From: Streptococcus porcinus
GTDB taxonomy: Bacteria > Bacillota > Bacilli > Lactobacillales > Streptococcaceae
Reading direction: 5' to 3'
DNA length: 64,000 nucleotides
Assembly: GCF_901542335.1 (NCBI RefSeq)
Contig: NZ_LR594036.1
Coordinates: 1,674,001-1,738,000, forward strand
Part shown: piece after piece, positions 57,468-64,000 of the stretch
Numbering within the stretch: position 1 is the stretch's first letter
Layout of the letters: every line of letters begins with the position of its first letter
Made by a program: the position numbers and the translations under genes
Notes under the pieces: generated by a model
Databases searched by the model: none
What the model was told of the DNA's origin: nothing
What the model saw: only the letters and a program-made list of their open reading frames with translations

Positions 57468-59399
57468 CTATTGACCTGTATTCGAACTAGTTGTAGATGT
57501 ACTGGTGCTAGTTGAGGTGCTGGTTGAGCTGGATCCAGAACTCGACTCAGAGGATGAATTGGTGCTGGAAGAACCTGAACTAGTAGTGCTAGATTCAGAG
57601 CTAGCCTCTGTACTTGATGAACTTGAGCTACTTGATTGTGGAACATGCTGGCTATCACTATTAATATAAAGACTGATTTCTCCTGTATCTGTCAGCGAAA
57701 CCTGTCCACCAAGTAGGGGATTTTGATAAGCAATTAGTGTATCAGCGCTTGGTTCAACCGGTGTCGTAGTCCCATCAGGGTTCATCTGATAAACCTTAAC
57801 ACGATTTAAATCAATCCCTTTCTCTTCCAGTAAGAGTTTAGCATTCTTATAAGTCATTCCAATGAGTTGTGGCATCCCAATTATTTCTGTAGTTGCAACT
57901 GTTAAAGTAAACTTCGTTTTTCCGTTGGGGTTAAAATATCCCTTATTTGGTGATTGGTTTAAAACAATGTCTTGCTTACTATAATCATCTTTGATAACAC
58001 GTTTAATCTTTATTTGTTTACGTTTTAAACCGTAAGTAGTCATTAAGTCTTCCATAGCCTTTTGATAATCATCACCTACATAATCCTTAACTTTAAAGCC
58101 ACTACTTCCTTTAGAGACTATAATGTCTACCTTAGAACCCTCACGTTTTGTTGTTCCTGCAATCGGATTCGTTTCAATAACATTTCCTTCTGCAACTTCA
58201 TCGCTTGGTACTTGTTCAATATTCCCAACTTTAAAACCCAGCGTTTGTAAATCTGCTTTTGCAGCCTGTAAATCTCTACCACTTAAGTTAGGAACCTTAA
58301 CATTAGCAGGTTTTGTTAAAATTAAGAAGGTAAAGATGGCTACACCAACCACAAATAGAGCAAATAAAATTTTGAAAAGAGTTCCTAAGAAACGTCCTCG
58401 CTTTTTCTCTTTTTTAGGCTTTTTAAGCTGTTCTGAAGCCTGCGCTGCTTTAGCGGGAGCGGTAGTTACCTTAGGACTTGATTTAGGACTGGTATTAAGC
58501 GTAGGAGTCACTTTCGGCAAAGGTTTTGTATTCTCACCGTCATCAAAAATCAACTTCTTTTCACGACTACGGTTATAGCTCAAGGTTGTCATTAAATCTC
58601 TGCTCATTTCAAAAGTCGTTGCATAACGGTCACTTAACTTTTTAGCAGTTGCTTTAATAACAACATTTTCTAAAGCTTGGGGCACACTAGGATTCTCATC
58701 TACAATTGAAGGAAGCGGTTTTTGAAAATGTTGCAGAGCAATCGTTACCGCACTATCTCCATCATAGGGAATATGACCAGTTAACATTTCATATAGCATG
58801 ATTCCCATTGCATAGATATCACTTTGAATGGTTGCTTTTGAGCCACGTGCCTGTTCAGGTGATAAATAATGAACACTCCCTAACATGGAATTAGTCTGTG
58901 TTAAGCTGGTTTCCGCAAAAGCAACAGCAATACCAAAGTCTGTGACTTTGACAACACCTTCTTTAGTTAAAAGAATGTTCTGTGGTTTTAAATCTCTATG
59001 AACGATACCTTTTTGATGGGCTAAAGTCATTGCCGACAAGACTTCTTCCATAATCCGAACCACTTGATTGTTAGTCAAAGGTGCGTTATCTTGAATGAAC
59101 TTCTTAAGGTCAGCGCCATCAACATATTCCATTACTAAAAATTGCTGCCCGTCTTCTTCGCCTATATCTCTAATAGCTACGATATTAGAATGATTCAGCT
59201 CAGCCATTGCTCTTGCTTCCCTTTGGAAACGTGCAACAGCAACTTGATCCGTTTGATAATTCGTCCGCAATACCTTTATTGCTACATCTTCATTATCTAA
59301 GATTAAGTCATTAGCTAAATAAACATCTGCCATGCCTCCACGGCCAATAGATTTTAATATGCGATATCGACCAGCAAATAATTTGCCAATCTGTATCAT
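57468..59399 (-). CDS. pknB: Serine/threonine protein kinase with PASTA domains (StkP/PknB)
   Basis: A membrane kinase that senses peptidoglycan and coordinates division and wall synthesis. The 643-aa protein has a kinase domain (about 12-275) with [12 protein letters not shown]42, HRDLKPQN (D136, N141) and DFG (D154). A basic juxtamembrane stretch and one TM (about 343-362) follow, then three PASTA repeats (about 366-585). The last 58 residues are a serine/threonine-rich tail with an (ST)n run, not needed for the fold. It overlaps stp by 4 bp. Confidence 0.95.
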   Translation of the reverse strand: MIQIGKLFAGRYRILKSIGRGGMADVYLANDLILDNEDVAIKVLRTNYQTDQVAVARFQREARAMAELNHSNIVAIRDIGEEDGQQFLVMEYVDGADLKKFIQDNAPLTNNQVVRIMEEVLSAMTLAHQKGIVHRDLKPQNILLTKEGVVKVTDFGIAVAFAETSLTQTNSMLGSVHYLSPEQARGSKATIQSDIYAMGIMLYEMLTGHIPYDGDSAVTIALQHFQKPLPSIVDENPSVPQALENVVIKATAKKLSDRYATTFEMSRDLMTTLSYNRSREKKLIFDDGENTKPLPKVTPTLNTSPKSSPKVTTAPAKAAQASEQLKKPKKEKKRGRFLGTLFKILFALFVVGVAIFTFLILTKPANVKVPNLSGRDLQAAKADLQTLGFKVGNIEQVPSDEVAEGNVIETNPIAGTTKREGSKVDIIVSKGSSGFKVKDYVGDDYQKAMEDLMTTYGLKRKQIKIKRVIKDDYSKQDIVLNQSPNKGYFNPNGKTKFTLTVATTEIIGMPQLIGMTYKNAKLLLEEKGIDLNRVKVYQMNPDGTTTPVEPSADTLIAYQNPLLGGQVSLTDTGEISLYINSDSQHVPQSSSSSSSSTEASSESSTTSSGSSSTNSSSESSSGSSSTSTSTSTSTSTTSSNTGQ

Positions 59400-60136
59400 T
59401 CCTCATCCTCACTTTCGTTGTGAACCAAGGCGATTGTGATATTGTCTAAACCTCCACGAAGGTTTGCTAAGGCGACAAGTTCTTGATTTTTTGCTTCGAG
59501 ACTGATATCTTTAGAAATTATCTCTACAATTTCAGCATTGCTAACCATATTCGTTAGACCATCTGAATTGATAACGAGATAGTCACCCTTCTCTAACACT
59601 TTAACTCCTAGATCTGTCTCAACTGGTGAAGCTTGACCAATAGATTGGGTAATAATGTTCTTCTGAGGATGTCCAGTTGCTTCTTCTTCAGTAATTTGAC
59701 CGGCTTTAACCAATTCATTGACTAATGAATGATCGCTGGTTAATAAGTGATATTCCCCATTTGTCACCAAACCAATCCGCGAATCTCCAACATGAGCAAA
59801 GATAGCAGTATTCTCTACAAGAACAACTGCTTCTACAGTCGTCCCCATACCTTTGTAATCTTCATTTTGTCCCATGTCATAGATGCGCTTGTTTTCAGAT
59901 TCAATAGTTGTTAACAACCAATCCCTAATCTGACTTAGTTCCGTCAACTCAGTTTGAACCCACTCTTTTCCAAGATCTGTTACAGTCATTTCACTTGCAA
60001 TATTTCCAGCTCTATGACCACCCATACCATCAGCTAAAACAACAAGGGTAATACCCTTTTTATTATCAAATTTATTGATGAAATCTTGATTATTTGAGCG
60101 TTTTTGCCCAATATCTGTTATTAATGAAATCTTCAT
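59396..60136 (-). CDS. stp: PP2C-type protein phosphatase Stp/PhpP
   Basis: A metal-dependent serine/threonine phosphatase that reverses PknB phosphorylation. The 246-aa protein has the PP2C motifs RSNNQD near residue 15, [16 protein letters not shown] (about 33-48), HVGDSRIGL and SDGLTNMV. It overlaps pknB by 4 bp. It lies 38 bp after rsmB in the same direction and probably belongs to the priA-fmt-rsmB-stp-pknB transcript. Confidence 0.95.
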   Translation of the reverse strand: MKISLITDIGQKRSNNQDFINKFDNKKGITLVVLADGMGGHRAGNIASEMTVTDLGKEWVQTELTELSQIRDWLLTTIESENKRIYDMGQNEDYKGMGTTVEAVVLVENTAIFAHVGDSRIGLVTNGEYHLLTSDHSLVNELVKAGQITEEEATGHPQKNIITQSIGQASPVETDLGVKVLEKGDYLVINSDGLTNMVSNAEIVEIISKDISLEAKNQELVALANLRGGLDNITIALVHNESEDEE

Positions 60137-60174
60137 ATATGTCTCTTCTGACTAAGTCAGTCTCCTCCTAAATA

Positions 60175-61506
60175 CTACAAGATTCTGCGGACTTGGCTGA
60201 TAAAGAAACCGTCCGTTTGATACTGCTCAGGAGTGACAAGGATACACCCATCTTTCACAATATCAGCTTGCGTATGCTTCAGTTTTACTTGTTCAAAATT
60301 AGAATGACTTTCAAGAAATTTTTCAATAACTTGAAAATTTTCCTCATCAAAAATAGTGCAAGTGCTATAGGTTATTATACCACCTTTTCGTACCGTTTGA
60401 CAAACACTAGACAGTATCTCCAACTGCAGACTCTGTAAAGCTGTCAAATCCTGACTATCTTTATTATACTTTATATCCGGTTTACGTCTGATTAAGCCAA
60501 TACCCGAGCAAGGAGCATCCACTAGGATCTTATCAAATGAATCCCTTTCAAATACTTCGTGAACCTTACAAGCATCTAGGACTCTCGTTTCAATTTTGTC
60601 CGCAACTCCTAAACGCTCCGCATTTTCTCTCACCAAGAGAAGCTTGTGCTCATGAATATCTAAGGCCGTAATTTTACCAGTTGTTAAATAAGAGGCCATG
60701 TGACAAGTTTTTCCACCAGGCGCACTGCAAGCATCAAGAATATTCTCATTGCCTTTAATTGCTAGAGTTGGTGCTACTAATTGACTAGTTTCATCTTGAA
60801 TAGTAATTGCTCCTTCTTGAAAGTAAGCATTACTAGCAAAATGGCCAGTTGCTTTAGTTAAAGCTGTTGGCGCTAAGGGTGATGGCTGAGCTTCTAGGTT
60901 ATCTCTAATTTCATCAAAGCGTTGTGGATTAATCACACGGATACTGGCTTTGCTATGAAGCGAGAGACTTTCCATAATAGCAATTGCCCTATCGTCACCA
61001 AATTGTTCAAATAACTTTTTCACTAACCATGTCGGTACAGAGTAGGCAATTGAATAGCGCTTGTTTTTACGTTTAATACTATCTAATGAAGGAAGACTCC
61101 CTGTAGATACCTGTCGTAAAATAGCGTTAATGTATTTTTCTGCTCCTCGTTTGTTTCCTCGATTCTTAGCAATATCTACAGCGTCATTGACAATTGCATG
61201 ACTGGGTACTTTTTCTAAATAAAGTATTTGATAAAGACTAAGCAAGAGTAAATAGTATACCCACTTATCTAATTTTTCTCGATCTACTACATAATGTGAT
61301 AAGTACCATTCAAGCGTGATTTTTTTGGCGATAGTACCATACACAATTTCTGTGATTAAACCTTTATCCTTATCTCGAATAGATTGATTAGAGAGCTGAT
61401 TATTGAGCGCTATGTTTGAATAAGCACCATTATCAAAAATATCTTCAATTGCTAGCAGAGCTTTTCCTCGTGCCTTTGTTTTCCAATTATTAGCCAAAGT
61501 AATCAC
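60175..61506 (-). CDS. rsmB: 16S rRNA (cytosine-967-C5) methyltransferase RsmB
   Basis: The enzyme methylates C967 of 16S rRNA with S-adenosylmethionine. The 443-aa protein has an N-terminal NusB-like domain (about 1-135) and a Rossmann methyltransferase with [15 protein letters not shown] (SAM site), [15 protein letters not shown] and YSTCTI carrying the two catalytic cysteines. It overlaps fmt by 17 bp. Confidence 0.95.
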   Translation of the reverse strand: MITLANNWKTKARGKALLAIEDIFDNGAYSNIALNNQLSNQSIRDKDKGLITEIVYGTIAKKITLEWYLSHYVVDREKLDKWVYYLLLLSLYQILYLEKVPSHAIVNDAVDIAKNRGNKRGAEKYINAILRQVSTGSLPSLDSIKRKNKRYSIAYSVPTWLVKKLFEQFGDDRAIAIMESLSLHSKASIRVINPQRFDEIRDNLEAQPSPLAPTALTKATGHFASNAYFQEGAITIQDETSQLVAPTLAIKGNENILDACSAPGGKTCHMASYLTTGKITALDIHEHKLLLVRENAERLGVADKIETRVLDACKVHEVFERDSFDKILVDAPCSGIGLIRRKPDIKYNKDSQDLTALQSLQLEILSSVCQTVRKGGIITYSTCTIFDEENFQVIEKFLESHSNFEQVKLKHTQADIVKDGCILVTPEQYQTDGFFISQVRRIL

Positions 61507-62422
61507 CCACTTTTAAGTCTCTACCAACACCATTTAAAAAGTCGGCAATTGCCATTTTAGGTTTACCTGCTGGTTGCACTATGTGCAAGGAAAGGGCTCC
61601 ATCTCCAGTAGCAATAACCAATTTTTTTTTGGTTTTTTCAATAATTTGACCTGGATGTCCCTGTCCTTCTACAACTGATACATCATAAATTTTAAAACGC
61701 TGACCCTTAAGTATGGTGTGTGCCACAGGCCACGGATTCATACCACGTACTTGATTAAAGATTTGCCGAGCTGGTTGGCTAAAATCAAGTTTTTCCTGCT
61801 CAGCAGTGATATTTGGTGAGAATGTTGCTTGACTGTGGTCCTGCGGAATAGGTTTTAGATTCCCTGAAAGATATTGTGGTAAAGTTTTCAAAAGAAGATC
61901 CCGACCAATAACAGCTAGTTTTTCAAAAAGTGTTCCAACATTATCAGTATCTAAAATTGGAGTGCTCGCCTTTGCAACCATATCTCCTGCATCCATCTCT
62001 TTAACCATCTCCATAATAGTTACACCTGCTTCTTTTTCACCATTCATAATAGCATAGTGAATCGGTGCACCTCCACGGTATTTGGGTAAGAGGGATGCAT
62101 GAACATTCAAAGCAAAATCAACTGCATTTAAGAGCTTATTAGGTAAAAATTGTCCAAATGCCGCAGTAATGATCCCATCTGCACACAAAGCTATCATTTC
62201 TTCTAGCTCTTGTGAACCAGATAATTTTTCGGGCTGAATAAGCGGTAAGTCATATTTTAAAGCAAGCTCTTTAACAGGTGTCATTCTGATTTCTTTTTTA
62301 CGTCCTACCGCACGGTCAGGTTGAGTTACAACAGCTAATATCTCACAAGAACCTTCTGAAATAATACCCTCCAATACAGTTGCTGAAAATTGGGGAGTCC
62401 CCATAAATATTATTTTTGTCAT
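61490..62422 (-). CDS. fmt: Methionyl-tRNA formyltransferase
   Basis: The enzyme formylates initiator Met-tRNA. From ATG at 62420-62422 ([19 protein letters not shown]) it has 310 residues; GTGAGGAA just upstream supplies the SD, which favours this start over a GTG four codons earlier. The catalytic region has [15 protein letters not shown] and a following tRNA-binding C-terminal domain with the [18 protein letters not shown] segment. It is encoded after priA and overlaps rsmB by 17 bp. Confidence 0.95.
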   Translation of the reverse strand: MTKIIFMGTPQFSATVLEGIISEGSCEILAVVTQPDRAVGRKKEIRMTPVKELALKYDLPLIQPEKLSGSQELEEMIALCADGIITAAFGQFLPNKLLNAVDFALNVHASLLPKYRGGAPIHYAIMNGEKEAGVTIMEMVKEMDAGDMVAKASTPILDTDNVGTLFEKLAVIGRDLLLKTLPQYLSGNLKPIPQDHSQATFSPNITAEQEKLDFSQPARQIFNQVRGMNPWPVAHTILKGQRFKIYDVSVVEGQGHPGQIIEKTKKKLVIATGDGALSLHIVQPAGKPKMAIADFLNGVGRDLKVGDYFG

Positions 62423-62487
62423 TCTTTTCCTCACTTTATCTTTCCCATCATTATATCATAATTGACAAGACACTTCTCAATACTGGT

Positions 62488-64000
62488 CTACATAAAGTTT
62501 TGCGGTTCATGATCAATAACGACTTTTAATTCGCGCTGTTCTTTGTCTTGTGTCCAGTCTAAAATATGGTTTAAAGTGTCTTCTAATTTTTCTTCGAAGC
62601 GATATTTGAGGATAATCTGATAGTGAAAGAGATTGTGCGTTCTAGCAATAGGCTTAGGTGTCGGCCCTAAAATTTTTACATTAGACGTCAACCCTTCTCT
62701 TAACATCGTCATAACTTGATAAGCTTTCTTAATCACCTCTTGTTCATCTTGATGCGACATGACAAGACCAACTGTAAAATAATAAGGTGGGTAGGCCATT
62801 TTTTGTCTCATTTTCATCTCATAAGCATAAAAGCCCTCGTAATCTTGTAATTTAGCTAATTGAATAGCATAGTGCCTAGGGTTATAAGTTTGAATGAGAA
62901 CTTCCCCTGCCTTTTCAGCACGACCAGCACGACCAGATACTTGTGTCAACAATTGAAATGTTCTTTCTGAGGAGCGAAAATCCGGTAAATTAAGAGAAGT
63001 ATCTGCGTTTAGCACACCAACTAGGGTCACATTTGGAAAATCAAGACCCTTAGCAATCATCTGAGTTCCCAATAAGATATCCGCTTCTTGCCGACCAAAA
63101 GCTGAAAGGAGTTTTTCGTGACTTCCTTTTTTACGAGTAGTATCAACATCCATTCTTAATATTCGTGCTTCTGGTAAGACTTGTAATAACTCATCGTAAG
63201 CTTTTTGTGTCCCCGTTCCGTAGTAACGAATACTTGAACTCTGACAATTTGGACAAGTCTTAGGAATTGCTTTTTGAAAACCACAATAGTGGCAGTTCAT
63301 AGACTTGGTATCCATGTGTAAAGTCAGGGAAATATCGCAATTTGGACAAGTATCTACATAACCACAGTCACGGCACATGATAAAACTGGAATAGCCACGA
63401 CGATTTAACATGAGGACAACCTGTTCTTTTTTCGTCAAACGATCTTTAATTTTATCAATCAAATAGGGAGTGAAATTACTTACTTCTTGCTTGCCAATAT
63501 AATCTCGGAAATCAACAATTTCCACTTGAGGGATTTGTGCATGGGGATTTGCCCTTTGAGTCAGTTCTATGAAGTGATAGACACCCTTGCTCGCACGAGC
63601 TCGGCTCTCAATACTAGGTGTGGCAGAGCCCAATACTAACACAGCGTGATGCTTTTGTGCGCGTAACAAAGCAACATCGCGAGCGTGATAGCGCGGGTTA
63701 GACTCCTGTTTATAAGAAGATTCATGTTCTTCATCAATAATAATAGCACCGATATTTTCTAGGGGAGCAAAAATAGCAGACCTTGCTCCTACGACAACTT
63801 TAGCCTGTCCATTTTTAATTTTTTGCCACTCGTCAAACTTTTCACCATCAGATAAACCCGAATGCATTATAGCTACTAACTTGCCGAAACGTGAAATGAA
63901 GCGACTTGTCATTTGAGGAGTTAACGAGATTTCTGGAACCAAGACAATTGCTGTTTTTCCTAATTTTAAAACATAATCAATCAGATGTAAGTAAACTTCT
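62488..64000 (-). CDS. priA: Primosomal protein N' (PriA helicase), 5' part cut by window edge
   Basis: PriA restarts stalled replication forks. The open frame runs from the window edge to the stop at 62488, about 504 residues, and is the C-terminal part of the protein. Visible are the helicase segment with DEEHESSYKQESNPRYHARD, GSATPSIES, the eight-cysteine zinc-binding site (CRDCGYVDTCPNC, CHYCG, CPNC) and motif VI QVSGRAGRAEKAGE. The frame continues open to position 64000, so the start lies outside. fmt follows after 65 bp. Confidence 0.95.
   Translation of the reverse strand, partial: EVYLHLIDYVLKLGKTAIVLVPEISLTPQMTSRFISRFGKLVAIMHSGLSDGEKFDEWQKIKNGQAKVVVGARSAIFAPLENIGAIIIDEEHESSYKQESNPRYHARDVALLRAQKHHAVLVLGSATPSIESRARASKGVYHFIELTQRANPHAQIPQVEIVDFRDYIGKQEVSNFTPYLIDKIKDRLTKKEQVVLMLNRRGYSSFIMCRDCGYVDTCPNCDISLTLHMDTKSMNCHYCGFQKAIPKTCPNCQSSSIRYYGTGTQKAYDELLQVLPEARILRMDVDTTRKKGSHEKLLSAFGRQEADILLGTQMIAKGLDFPNVTLVGVLNADTSLNLPDFRSSERTFQLLTQVSGRAGRAEKAGEVLIQTYNPRHYAIQLAKLQDYEGFYAYEMKMRQKMAYPPYYFTVGLVMSHQDEQEVIKKAYQVMTMLREGLTSNVKILGPTPKPIARTHNLFHYQIILKYRFEEKLEDTLNHILDWTQDKEQRELKVVIDHEPQNFM

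Noticed and set aside
57464..57658. A 64-codon minus-strand frame over the end of pknB
   Set aside because: Out-of-frame shadow of the repetitive S/T-rich tail; no SD.

Overview
The window is chromosomal DNA of a low-GC Gram-positive coccus, almost certainly a pyogenic-group Streptococcus. The signs are the sufC-rgpG-mecA-uppP block, the priA-fmt-rsmB-stp-stk-liaFSR block, rpoE(delta)-pyrG, truA-pdxK-pdxU, a bifunctional HAD hydrolase/cyclophilin and an IS861-type IS3 element. The 16S gene is present, but I cannot assign the species without a search. Most genes lie on the minus strand, consistent with one replication arm, and the rRNA operon runs the same way.

Layout. 1-3.6 kb: end of the suf Fe-S operon, rgpG and mecA. 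3.7-5.1 kb: an IS861-like IS3 element. 5.1-8 kb: uppP and a frameshifted DUF2207 membrane protein. 8.1-10.5 kb: the glnPQ amino-acid ABC transporter. 10.5-12 kb: a second IS150-group IS3 element. 12-16 kb: a 38-aa gene, an SPFH protein, asp23-fakA and rpmB. 16-26.4 kb: a serine hydrolase, a LysR regulator and a seven-gene operon of 2-oxoacid dehydrogenase (E1a-E1b-E2-E3), a PTS-IIC-like carrier, phosphate butyryltransferase and butyrate kinase. 26.7-32.7 kb: fba, tRNA-Leu, a hydrolase, lrgAB (lrgA frameshifted) and lytSR. 32.7-42.5 kb: pyrG with a CTP attenuator, rpoE, tig, mscS, a vitamin B6 salvage cluster with truA, and aspartokinase. 42.5-48.4 kb: tRNA-Arg, tRNA-Asn and an rrn operon (16S-tRNA-Ala-23S-5S, minus strand). 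48.4-64 kb: an oppF remnant, hpf, comFC/comFA, yigZ, cysK, S1 and HAD-cyclophilin genes, liaFSR, stk/stp, rsmB, fmt and partial priA.

How it works together. The 2-oxoacid operon should turn a 2-oxoacid into acyl-CoA, then acyl-phosphate, then a free acid plus ATP. A cre site and a LysR-type dyad sit upstream of it. PknB/Stp and LiaFSR form an envelope-sensing block. LytSR adjoins its usual target lrgAB.

Most striking observations. Both IS3 elements, with clean 3-bp duplications, have inserted into the loop of a host Rho-independent terminator. Both also carry at their own left end a terminator-like hairpin that masks the transposase Shine-Dalgarno sequence. Two genes (DUF2207 and lrgA) are broken by single-base changes in homopolymers, which may be sequencing error or real phase-type variation. 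The pyrG leader has the complete signature of reiterative-transcription attenuation. I found no CRISPR array, prophage or classical defence island.
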